Below, piece after piece: positions 34,046 to 41,880 of a stretch of DNA of 64,000 nt. The position numbers were made by a program, and so were the translations under genes. The stretch covers positions 909,560 to 973,559 of the forward strand of contig CATOSM010000001.1 of assembly GCA_951812645.1 (NCBI GenBank), read 5' to 3'. The stretch comes from an uncultured Candidatus Nitrosopumilus sp. Its GTDB lineage: Archaea > Thermoproteota > Nitrososphaeria > Nitrososphaerales > Nitrosopumilaceae. The notes under the pieces were generated by a model. It made no database searches and was not told the origin of the DNA. It saw nothing but the letters and a program-made list of their open reading frames with translations. Position 1 is the first letter of the stretch. Each line of letters opens with the position of its first letter.

Positions 34046-34919
34046 AACTCATATTAAAACCCTGCAATACATCAAAAATGACGCAATGCTAACCAGTCCG
34101 GGATAATTTCCCGCGTTTCTTTCACATCTGATTCCTGTTCTGTGAAACCCGTTTTTCAGCCAGGCAAAGAACCGTTCCGCTACAAACCTTGTCTTGTCGT
34201 AACTGTCCTTGCCCGCATCATCATCTGTCGTCCTGCTGTTTTTTCCAAAAGGAATGCACGGAATGATGTTTCTTGATCTTGCATAACTGCGAATTGGTTT
34301 TGAATCGTATCCCCTGTCTGCATAGACTGAAACCATCTGTTCCATCATGGAATCGTCTGCAAAATCCGAAACTGGTTCCATCACGTCTACGAATTTCGTA
34401 CTGTCATGCTCATTTGCAGGGCTCATTACGATTGATACTGGCAGGCCGGTACCGTCTACCGCAACGTGTAATTTCGTGCCTGTGACTCTCTTGAACCCGT
34501 CAAATCCGATCACGTCGCCCCCTTTTTGGAGGGAACTGACGATGAATCAACCGATATTTTTTCCAGGTTGATTTTTCCCTGTCTGTGTGCGGATTTTATC
34601 AGTCCTGATAGAATCCTTTTCCATATTCCCTTTTGCTGCAGTTCTGAGAATCTCAGATGCGCGGTGGATTTTGAACCGTATCTGTCCGGCATGTCTGCCC
34701 ACCTGCAGCCGGTTGTTAGGACAAACAATATTCCGTTGATTGTGTTTCTGTCATTGCATCTTGGCCTGCCAGTTTTTGCAGGCTTTGGCAGATGTGATAG
34801 AACTGTTCCATTGAATGTCTGACATTTCTTTGTGAATCATGAAAGATACATCGGCAGAGTCATTCTTAGATCCCGATTGTCATGAATTATTTACAAAATG
34901 ATCGGTTTTAGGATGAGTT
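34046..34919 (-). mobile_element. IS5-family (IS427-type) insertion, copy 1
   Basis: An 874-bp element whose ends are inverted repeats of the form AACTCATCCTAAAACC (the left end has ATATT in place of ATCCT). Copies 2 and 3 are 876 bp. The 2-bp shortening lies in the transposase start region and breaks the frame, so this copy is probably dead. No matching target duplication was found at its flanks. Confidence 0.82.
34049..34840 (-). pseudogene. IS5/IS427 transposase, copy 1, frameshifted
   Basis: DDE transposase in two frames. The ATG would be at 34840, but compared with copy 2 two bases are missing about 20 nt into the gene, so the N-terminus is lost; the frame resumes at 34728 (TTGCRWADMPDRYGSKS). 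A -1 shift at the AAAAAGGGGG tract near 34525 joins it to the second part, which has the catalytic blocks HVAVDGTG, YADRGYDS and VAERFFAWLK and ends at 34049. Sequence divergence from copies 2 and 3 is marked in the second half, so this copy is the oldest or came separately. Confidence 0.8.
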
Positions 34920-34952
34920 GTTGTTTAAAACTGTCAAACGCAACTACAAGTA

Positions 34953-35870
34953 ATGATCTTCATCTTTTCATACAGGCAAGAGATCTACGAGGAAAGAATG
35001 GAAGGTGCAAGACGGTACCTTAACTGGAAGAATCAGGACAGGACATGGAGTTACAAGGATTGCAAAGTCACAATCATCGGAATGACTGACAACAGAGTAA
35101 GGGTTGTTCTTCGAAGGAGACATTACGGCTATTCAGAATATGCAAACTCTGACTTTTCGGTGAACCTTATGATGGGTTTTGTGGCTACGGACGTGAAAAA
35201 AGCAACAGATAATGAACTGGAATTTACTGTTCAGCAAAGCCGTGACAATCATCACAGAGATCTAAACGATGTCAATGTAAAATCCGAGAGCAGTCAGGCC
35301 ATAAATGACCTGCTTGATGAGATAAAACAAAAACAGGGAAATCCGCCTGAAACTTTGGAACTGATCGAGTCAGACCATGGTGATGAGGTTTTTGACGAAT
35401 TTGTCCCTGTCATCTATCAGCCAAGAATTGACGCATGGAAAAACTTCCTAAGGGAGGTGCATGTTCACAAACACGACAGCGGAAACCATGAGATAACGCT
35501 GATATTCAACGATGAGAGTCTTCGCAGAAACTGGTTCCTTGATTTCTTGTACAGGATTTTCAGGTCTCAGAGATATGGCAGAACCACAGACATAGAGTCC
35601 TTTGAAGAGAGATCAGGCAAATTCTATTTCAAGGACATCTATAGCGGGAATGATACGCTGTTTGATGATTCTACTCATAACAGGGCAGAGGTTGCAATAA
35701 AACACTATTTTATGGATAAGAATCATCCGGTAATTTTCGTCAACACTTCAAACCATTCACTTGCACCACATGACAACAACCATGACTTTTGGAAGTGGGA
35801 ATACGTAACGTGGGACAAAGACTCTCCCGTAAAATTTGGCAACAAGACACGAGAACAATTAGAACGATAA
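34953..35870 (+). CDS. Unknown protein paired with an EEP nuclease
   Basis: A soluble protein of up to 305 residues that I do not recognise. It is rich in His, Asp and Asn in its second half (HVHKHDSGNH, NTSNHSLAPHDNNHDFWKWE), with several basic-aromatic segments (LRRRHYGYSEYAN). The first ATG is 34 bp from the IS end; the frame is open a few codons further upstream, so the IS may have removed the original 5' end and start. The Met at 34998 (MEGARRYLNW) is an alternative. It is followed 98 bp later in the same direction by a nuclease gene, so the two may form one accessory module. Confidence 0.65.
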   Translation: MIFIFSYRQEIYEERMEGARRYLNWKNQDRTWSYKDCKVTIIGMTDNRVRVVLRRRHYGYSEYANSDFSVNLMMGFVATDVKKATDNELEFTVQQSRDNHHRDLNDVNVKSESSQAINDLLDEIKQKQGNPPETLELIESDHGDEVFDEFVPVIYQPRIDAWKNFLREVHVHKHDSGNHEITLIFNDESLRRNWFLDFLYRIFRSQRYGRTTDIESFEERSGKFYFKDIYSGNDTLFDDSTHNRAEVAIKHYFMDKNHPVIFVNTSNHSLAPHDNNHDFWKWEYVTWDKDSPVKFGNKTREQLER

Positions 35871-35968
35871 CTGATAGCGACAAGTATTGCAAAATAAGAT
35901 TTTGAAGAAATATCTCGTGCGATTCTTTTATGATAGTTTTTAAGATAGTATGCCCGTTCTAACTTGAG

Positions 35969-36868
35969 ATGGTCTTGAAAGAGTATGATGTTTCTTGGTG
36001 GAATGTTGAAAATCTGTTTAACACTGAAGATTACGGGCAAAGAGAAGAGCGATTAACCAGAAAACTTGTAGGGGAGTTGAAGGGCTGGAACAACAAGGTC
36101 TTAAGCAAAAAGATTTCCAATCTGTCAGAAATAATCTCCAAGCTTAACTCAAATCGGGGCCCAGATATTTTGGGAATGTGTGAGATTGAGGATGACAACG
36201 TAATGCAAAAGCTTGCTGACAGTATTGACGGTGGCAGAAATTATGAAATTGCCCACTGGCAAATGGGTGACGGTCGTGGGATAGATGTAGGTTTTATCTA
36301 TGATTCTGATCTGTTTGATGTCGAGAAGATATTCTCGCATTGGCTGATCAAGCGAAACACGACAAGGGACATCCTGCAGGTTAACTTTATGACAAAAAAG
36401 GGTAACCGTCTGGTGATTATTGGGAACCATTGGCCAGCAAGGATATCAGGCAAGTATGACACAGAGCCGTTCAGAATAATTGCGGGGGAGGCATTGGCAT
36501 ATCACAACCAAAGAATAATGGATATTCACGGAGACAAGGTTGCAATATTGGCCATGGGTGACTTCAATGACGCTCCTTTTGACAGGGCAATTACGGAATA
36601 TGCGCTAGGCAGCAGCAGCAGAAATTCTGTGGCAAGGTCAAGGTCACCAAAGTTGTTCAATCCAATGTGGAATCTTGTAGCAGACGGCCAATACACCCAT
36701 GCCTATGGCAGCGAGTATTCAATACTTGATCAGTTCATGGCATCAAAGGGACTGCTTCAGAAGAATGGAGAACTGGTCATAAAGGATGATTCCGTGATCA
36801 TAGGAAAATTCAACAGGCAAAAAGCCAAAGAGGTTTGGCAGGCCGTCAAAGAAAAGCTCGTTCAATGA
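35969..36868 (+). CDS. Endonuclease/exonuclease/phosphatase (EEP) family protein
   Basis: Metal-dependent phosphoesterase fold of 299 residues. Visible family motifs: WWNVENLFNTED (Asn ligand, residues 10-21), ILGMCEIEDD (Glu ligand, about 67-76), IIGNHWPAR (about 150-158) and AMGDFNDAPFD (about 196-206), then YSILDQFM near 252. The usual final SDH(x)PV motif with the catalytic His is not found; the C-terminus (FNRQKAKEVWQAVKEKL) is a short helix instead. It may therefore be divergent or truncated. DNA, RNA or phospholipid substrates are all possible. Confidence 0.78.
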   Translation: MVLKEYDVSWWNVENLFNTEDYGQREERLTRKLVGELKGWNNKVLSKKISNLSEIISKLNSNRGPDILGMCEIEDDNVMQKLADSIDGGRNYEIAHWQMGDGRGIDVGFIYDSDLFDVEKIFSHWLIKRNTTRDILQVNFMTKKGNRLVIIGNHWPARISGKYDTEPFRIIAGEALAYHNQRIMDIHGDKVAILAMGDFNDAPFDRAITEYALGSSSRNSVARSRSPKLFNPMWNLVADGQYTHAYGSEYSILDQFMASKGLLQKNGELVIKDDSVIIGKFNRQKAKEVWQAVKEKLVQ

Positions 36869-37036
36869 CAAGGGATACAGTGATCACTTTCCAATATCAA
36901 TTAAAATTCTTGAAAAATAGGGTCCGAAAAAGGCAATCATGTATGTGCATGTCTTAACAGATTTGAATTTTGTAATTTTGTATAGTATTACGAATTTGAT
37001 TTTAGTGTAAAACACGTAGAGTGTTGAAGATAATTA

Positions 37037-37243
37037 TCACTTTGGGATATAATTAGGATCTACATCCTTAGAAGTAGCAAGGTTTGAAGACCACATATGA
37101 TCATGCAACATTTTATTATTTTGTGATAGTTCATTATCTAGATAGATGATTTTACCTCCACATTTTTTACACATTGGAGTATTGCAAGAGTCAGAAATCA
37201 TGTGATAATTGATATTACATTTAGGGCAACCTTTTTCTGACAT
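37037..37243 (-). CDS. Small zinc-ribbon protein
   Basis: A 68-residue protein with two CxxC knuckles (CPKC at residues 6-9, CKKC at 25-28) and a third Cys between, followed by an acidic-polar tail. Too small to assign; such proteins on mobile elements are often transcription-related. It starts with an ATG preceded by an AT-rich region. Confidence 0.5.
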   Translation of the reverse strand: MSEKGCPKCNINYHMISDSCNTPMCKKCGGKIIYLDNELSQNNKMLHDHMWSSNLATSKDVDPNYIPK

Positions 37244-37323
37244 TTTCTTAATTTAACTTAAAATTTTACTCATCAATTTTTTATAGCCATCTGGATTACG
37301 CCCTACAGTTTGTGGTGGATATC

Positions 37324-37554
37324 TTAAACAACATATTGTTTCTGCAATTTCACGTATGATTTTTTAGTATGTTCTTCATAAGATAACATTTTTAAAACTT
37401 TTTCAACTTCATCCATACCGTACCATCCATTCGTCATTATTTCAACAAAAAATAATCGAGACAGGTGATCTAGTTCGTCTTGATGTATAGATGCTAAATT
37501 TATGTTAACTTTTTTGATTTCTTCAGTTATTCTTTCAACATCCATATTTGACAA
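37324..37554 (-). CDS. Hypothetical small helical protein
   Basis: A 76-residue, mostly helical, charged protein (MDVERITEEIKKVNINLAS near the start, a C-terminal amphipathic helix KKSYVKLQKQYVV). No family recognised. It has its own AT-rich upstream region and the same strand as its neighbours at 37037 and 37667. Confidence 0.5.
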   Translation of the reverse strand: MSNMDVERITEEIKKVNINLASIHQDELDHLSRLFFVEIMTNGWYGMDEVEKVLKMLSYEEHTKKSYVKLQKQYVV

Positions 37555-37666
37555 ATCCTTTAGTTCTATTTAGATATGCTTTATTTCATATTTTAATGTC
37601 GTAATCTTTATTCAAATTTATGTCTAACAGAGATCATGCTAAAGTATTGTAAATAAAAAAATAAAA

Positions 37667-37983
37667 TTAACTTGAACAACCACAATCAGTTATTTCGTCC
37701 AAGTTATTATCAGTTATTTCGTCCAAGTTATTATCAGTTATTTCGTCCAAGTTATTATCAGTGATTCCATCTCTAGAAGTCGTAAGGAATTTTCTTCCTG
37801 TAGAACTTACTCCCGGATTCACTTTGGCCTGATTTCCAGACTTGTCTTGTGTAAAAAATTCATGATCACCTGATTTGATCATGTCATGCACCTGGATACA
37901 GGCACAGTTTTTTTATCAAATCCGACATCGGTTACTCGATTTTGTGAATCATGAGTTTTGCAGTCAATTTTGTGTTTTTCCAT
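37667..37983 (-). pseudogene. Frameshifted DUF3892-like protein with C-terminal 8-residue repeats
   Basis: Two frames together resemble a DUF3892 protein. From the ATG at 37983: MEKHKIDCKTHDSQNRVTDV and on to about residue 29; one base out of phase near 37888 the frame stops in MT. The -1 frame continues with HDMIKSGDHEFFTQ and the family's C-terminal block GRKFLTTSRDGITDNNLDEI. The end is then lengthened by three perfect 24-bp repeats (37685-37756), each encoding the eight residues TDNNLDEI in some register, before CGCSS. The function of the family is unknown. Confidence 0.6.
37685..37756 (-). repeat. Three perfect 24-bp tandem repeats
   Basis: The unit ATCAGTTATTTCGTCCAAGT plus TATT occurs three times head to tail with no mismatch, inside the DUF3892-like gene. 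Because 24 is divisible by three, copy-number change would lengthen or shorten the protein by eight residues without breaking the frame. Confidence 0.85.
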
Positions 37984-38562
37984 GTACCGTATTGTATGGG
38001 GCAGTACGGTATAAAGGATCCGATAGAGTCTATTAACAATTTAGTGAGATCAATCAATCCTATTAGCCACAATCAAGTCTCAAAAAAATACCTGTAAAGG
38101 AGCAGGTCTTATTGGATCTGCAAACATTTTATTAAAAATATATGTAATCATCACATCTATTTCACAAACCTAAATCATGGGAAGCGATTAATTTTGAAAC
38201 TAAACTGATTACCAACGCTCAGTATCTTTGTGACATAGTCTTTTTTTTGAATCATAATTATTGTTAGTTATTTTTGAAATCAATTCCAGAGTGCAACTCT
38301 TAATATGATGTTATTATAGTGAAATGCAAAATTTTGCCCTTTAAAGTATCTCATCACTATATAACATGAATAAAACAAAGATGAACATTCTTGAAAATCA
38401 AATTAAAGAAAACAGCAAAAAAATCCAAAAAGAGATCAAATACATCAAGAAAATATTAAGAAAATAACAAGAATTGCAACCGCTCTATAGAATCAGATTA
38501 CATCTAAAATTGACACATTCCAGTTCATAACGGGTTCCAATGACAAATATTTCAAAAATGGT
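37984..38562. other. Gene-poor stretch before the integrase
   Basis: About 580 bases with one possible small gene (38366-38467, listed separately). Near 38030 it holds a 36-bp segment (TTAACAATTTAGTGAGATCA and on) that resembles the sequence between GINS and rfcS at 30735-30770. No tRNA or other repeat found. Confidence 0.45.
38366..38467 (+). CDS. Possible 33-residue coiled-coil peptide
   Basis: ATG-initiated frame encoding a Lys/Glu/Asn-rich amphipathic helix (MNKTKMNILENQIKENSKKI and on). The heptad-like spacing of Ile and Leu suggests a short coiled coil. No clear ribosome-binding site and no recognised family, so this is tentative. Confidence 0.3.
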   Translation: MNKTKMNILENQIKENSKKIQKEIKYIKKILRK

Positions 38563-39819
38563 TCATCTGGTTTTCTTTTCGTTTAATAGGATTTGAATCA
38601 GCTTTTGCTGCTCTGCAAGCAATGATTCCAGATTCCCAACTTTCTCATATATTGTCCCCTCAAGATTCTGTACAGTCAAGTTTTCATCTGCTTCTCGCTT
38701 TGCCTCTTTTAGCTTTGCAAGATCTTCAGACAATTCCTTTCCACACGACATGCAATGATGCTTGTCGCTGCTATTTTGTACATGACACCTTGGGCATGAT
38801 TTTGAGAATAAGATTGATTTGTTGGCATTATTCTTCTTGAGGCCGTGCAGCTTCAGGATTGCATCTTCCTGATCAGAGTTTGCCAGATGCTCATAGACTG
38901 CAAGCATGTTAGAGCCACTTGACCAGTTGCCATAGATTTTGGCGACATTGCCTAATTTTTTGCTGTATTGGGTAAGGGAGGTGTGCCTAAACAGGTATGG
39001 CCAGATCCTTTTTTGGATTCCAGAGATACGCCTTGTATTTTTTATCAGTTCTGAGAATCTGTTGTATGGTATCAAACCGTTTGCATTGTCATGATAAAAC
39101 AAAAATGCATCCGGATCATCACTGTAGGGGTGCTCTGCAAGCCATTCCTTGATGGGCTCAAGGCTTGCAACAAGTGTAAGTGATTTTGGCCCTGTCTTTC
39201 CTGTTGTGTAAATCCGCACAAAGTCTGCCTCAAACTCTATTCCGCTTATTCGGATATCAAGAAGCTCGCCTGGGCGATATGCGCCCTCTAGTAAAACAAA
39301 GATGATTGCAATGTTTCGCCTTACATATTTCCCACCTATTCTTTTTGCAGCCTGAATCAACTTTAGTATCTCATCATCGGTGAGAAGGTCCTTTGATTGT
39401 ATTTTCTGGTATTTGTCTTTGAATGATCCTGGTGTAATCCATGCAACCAGCGGATCGTATTCTTTTCCCTTTGCCTTATCAGCTATTTCACCATGAATGG
39501 CAAAATGACATATCCGCTTCAGTCCAGTAAGGGTGTCTTTCTTGACAGAATTTTCATGGTCAGAATCAGCTATTGTCTTGTGGATAAATTCAATTTCTTC
39601 TCGTGTCCATTCTTTGATATTTTTATCATCCTTGATTTCTAAAATTCTTCTGATACAATCAGCATAGTTTGCAATCCTGCCATATGACTTGTTATCCAGT
39701 CTCAACCTATCCATAAACTTGCAGACAATTTGGGCATTCTCATGTGAGAGCCTTTTTTGAAGAGATATCTTGGCACACTCTGTTCTCTTTTTTGCATTAT
39801 GAATATCGATTTTAATCAT
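38563..39819 (-). CDS. Tyrosine recombinase (integrase) of element A
   Basis: A 418-residue integrase. The N-terminal half is a core-binding SAM-like domain; the catalytic domain has Arg I in GAYRPGELLDIRISG (about residue 190), box II as YLFRHTSL (the usual HxxR reads YLFR, about 285) and the nucleophile Tyr in NMLAVYEHLAN (about 315). A zinc ribbon CPRCHVQNSSDKHHCMSC (about 350-367) and a C-terminal coiled coil follow, an arrangement seen in archaeal integrases. It starts 70 bp from the att-like site at 39890, as expected of a self-mobilising element. Confidence 0.88.
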   Translation of the reverse strand: MIKIDIHNAKKRTECAKISLQKRLSHENAQIVCKFMDRLRLDNKSYGRIANYADCIRRILEIKDDKNIKEWTREEIEFIHKTIADSDHENSVKKDTLTGLKRICHFAIHGEIADKAKGKEYDPLVAWITPGSFKDKYQKIQSKDLLTDDEILKLIQAAKRIGGKYVRRNIAIIFVLLEGAYRPGELLDIRISGIEFEADFVRIYTTGKTGPKSLTLVASLEPIKEWLAEHPYSDDPDAFLFYHDNANGLIPYNRFSELIKNTRRISGIQKRIWPYLFRHTSLTQYSKKLGNVAKIYGNWSSGSNMLAVYEHLANSDQEDAILKLHGLKKNNANKSILFSKSCPRCHVQNSSDKHHCMSCGKELSEDLAKLKEAKREADENLTVQNLEGTIYEKVGNLESLLAEQQKLIQILLNEKKTR

Positions 39820-39885
39820 GATAGCACAATCCTGAATTTGATTTAAGCAACAAATTTTGTTCGTTGTGGGTTGTCAGCAATTATA

Positions 39886-39925
39886 GAAACGCAGAGAGAG
39901 ACTATAATGCTTTTGGTACTCCACA
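39886..39925. other. Internal att-like junction between elements A and B
   Basis: The core CGCAGAGAGAG (39890-39900) is identical over 11 bp to the 3' end of tRNA-Ser(UGA) at 47296-47306. The sequence to its right, GACTATAATGCTTTTGGTAC, resembles the sequence right of the attR-like site at 31829; the sequence to its left matches the region left of 47296. It is thus a hybrid junction of two tandem insertions. Confidence 0.75.
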
Positions 39926-40397
39926 ATGGATAATTTCAATATTATTAGTAATGAATCTAAAGGGACATGTTCTCCTGTGGATGCTTTTCTAGGACTCAAG
40001 AATGTATTTTCTTGAATCATAATGTTCTATCATCAATACTAGAAATTAAATTTTTCATAATATGTCATATTGTAATTTTTTATGAAGTTTGGGGAGAACA
40101 ATGATTTTCAGAAATCTGTCGATCATTCAAGGAATATTTTTACTCTGGAAATTGGTATTTAATTCAAAACACTAAGATATTTCATCAATCTTGTAAACTG
40201 TTTGACAAGAGGACAAAATAAAGAATTTATCTTTATTAATTATCTTCAAGAAAAAAGGAATAATGATTTAGGTTGAATGATTCTGTTGATCTGATAATTC
40301 TTATATGTGGCTTAACAACTATTTTCAATATGAATCGTAATTACTACATATTTATAGAGGTATTTTTAGCAAATTTCGAGCAAAGGGGGTATCATGT
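39926..40397. other. Gene-free left end of element B
   Basis: About 470 AT-rich bases without a credible gene or RNA. The part next to 39901 resembles the left end of element A for about 25 bp. A TATA-like ACTACATATTTATAG near 40340-40355 may serve the gene at 40398, though the distance is longer than usual. Confidence 0.45.
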
Positions 40398-40652
40398 ATG
40401 ACTCAATCTTTGTCCAGCACTTGGCTGGTATTGTCTGAATTAGAATCACGTCAAAAGGTTATAGATGAGGCAGAAAAATTACCTGGTTTTCAGTATGGTT
40501 ATCTTGTAGATGAAGATCTCAGTTCAGATGAGGCTAATGTCATTATAAGTATGGAAGCAGAAAATCGAGAAAAAATGAAAGAGAAAAGGAAAAAAATTCA
40601 TGACATAACCGGCGCATCAATCACGTGTATGATGTCAAAAAGAACCAAATAG
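40398..40652 (+). CDS. Small orphan protein (possible ferredoxin-like fold)
   Basis: An 84-residue protein. The order of predicted elements (strand WLVLSEL, helix RQKVIDEAEKL, strands FQYGYLV and EANVIISME, helix, strand SITCMMS) resembles a beta-alpha-beta-beta-alpha-beta fold like ACT or RAM domains, but no motif proves it. GGGGGTATC-like sequence lies just before the ATG (40385-40397). It is followed 30 bp later by another small gene in the same direction. Confidence 0.55.
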   Translation: MTQSLSSTWLVLSELESRQKVIDEAEKLPGFQYGYLVDEDLSSDEANVIISMEAENREKMKEKRKKIHDITGASITCMMSKRTK

Positions 40653-40682
40653 TAATATTATTGAATACAAAATAATTCGCTA

Positions 40683-41057
40683 GTGGCTTTAAAAGTTGTT
40701 AAATTTGTTGTAACACATTGCGTTGTTCCCGATGATGAACTAATACAACAAATTAACAACATAAGAAATATTTTTGCAGTTGATGAAATAATTGAAGCTA
40801 TAGATAAAAGAGGAGCATTTCAAGAACAAAAGGACGGAACAATAATTTGTGATGCAGTAGTTTTACGTAAGGGTAAAGAAAAAGAAATTAAGAAAGAAAT
40901 TAAGAAATTAAATGACCAAATTTCAGATGTCAAGATGTTTGTACAAGAGATAAAAGACACATGGTGGGAAAAATGGGGACTTGTTACAACTATAGGGGTA
41001 GGAGCGGCATCAGGAATTATATCTTCAGTTATATCTGCAATAATTTTAACAAAATAG
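40683..41057 (+). CDS. Small protein with C-terminal membrane anchor
   Basis: A 124-residue protein. The first 60 residues are mixed strand/helix (VVKFVVTHCVVPDDELI), followed by a Lys/Glu-rich coiled coil (about 62-95) and a hydrophobic C-terminal helix (about 99-122, TIGVGAASGIISSVISAIIL) without charged tail, so it looks tail-anchored in the membrane. Start is GTG at 40683. The pair with 40398-40652 may be a small effector/regulator cassette, but no function can be claimed. Confidence 0.55.
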   Translation: MALKVVKFVVTHCVVPDDELIQQINNIRNIFAVDEIIEAIDKRGAFQEQKDGTIICDAVVLRKGKEKEIKKEIKKLNDQISDVKMFVQEIKDTWWEKWGLVTTIGVGAASGIISSVISAIILTK

Positions 41058-41231
41058 ACAGTGCATTATAGACTAAAATGAACAAAAGTAATAAAATTTA
41101 AGCATTCTTCTGTCAATTATAATTTTTACCGTGTATTTTTCTCCGTATCTCAAATGGAATTTGTAAAAATACATTATGTACATATTTTTAATAAAATATG
41201 TGCAAGAAAATTGAACTTATCCATCAAATCT

Positions 41232-41876
41232 CTATGAGATAATTAATTTTTCTATAAATTTTCTATTTGGTATTAATAATATGTCAACATTAGAATCCAG
41301 ATTCAATAGATCATAGAGACTATTGACAAGTAATAATTTGCTTAATATTTTTTTTGATATTTCGAGTATCGGATTGTTGGATTTTTCTCGCCATCTGGTA
41401 TTTAGACAAATTATTTTCAGAATCAAAATTCATCAAAAGAGAAGACAAAGATGATTTACGTAGAACCAACAATGTTTTTAGTCGAGGTTCTCGATCAAGT
41501 ATTTTAGGTTCTTTAATTATGTTTACAACATTTTCTTTAACAATAATTCGTCCAGCTTTTCTAGAAGGCCATTTTTTGGCTCATAATCTGTAGCAATATA
41601 CACCCTATCAACAAAATCTTCAGTAGCTTCAATTTGTTTACGTGCTCTTGCAAGATTGTCTTTTGAAGATTTTACTTCAACCAGAATTAATTGATCATCT
41701 TTAACCAACAATAAATCTAGATCAGACAAAATACTCCCCCATGCAATATCAAATCGAGCATGAGGAATTGCATGATAACCTAATTTTGAAAAATATTTTT
41801 GGAGATTGTTTATTATTATAGTTTCATATTTACCAATTCTTTTTGTTGATTTTAAGATATGTTTTGGATTAATCAT
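41232..41876 (-). pseudogene. Decayed PD-(D/E)XK-type nuclease gene
   Basis: The first 117 codons (41876-41523) show a restriction-endonuclease-like core: RFDIAWGSILSDLDLLLVKD with the metal-binding Asp, then LILVEVKSSKDNLARARKQI with ExK. After KLDELLLKKML the frame stops, but one base over it continues (VNIIKEPKILDREPRLKTLL) for about 70 codons, and a third frame takes up TRWREKSNNPILEISKKILS through 41232. Two frameshifts therefore separate three pieces of one protein of about 210 residues. The core alone could still be made. Confidence 0.55.
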
Positions 41877-41880
41877 AATT

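Larger units (their letters stand above)
31829..39900. mobile_element. Integrative element A (tandem tRNA-Ser island)
   Basis: About 8 kb bounded by att-like repeats at 31829 and 39890. It has an intact tyrosine recombinase whose start lies 70 bp from the right-hand att site, an AbiE-type toxin-antitoxin locus, one IS5/IS427-type insertion, an orphan gene with an EEP-family nuclease, small zinc-ribbon genes and a frameshifted DUF3892-like gene. The int-proximal 80 bp matches the int-proximal end of element B almost base for base, showing that the two elements are relatives. Confidence 0.75.

Noticed and set aside
33763-34092. Open frame of 109 codons with repeated KEPKNGS
   Set aside because: It is created by the two copies of the hairpin repeat and runs into the terminal repeat of IS copy 1; the opposite strand is equally open over the same repeat. 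No protein-like features.
37685-37756. Possible CRISPR array
   Set aside because: The units are contiguous 24-bp repeats without spacers and are inside a reading frame; there are no cas genes nearby.
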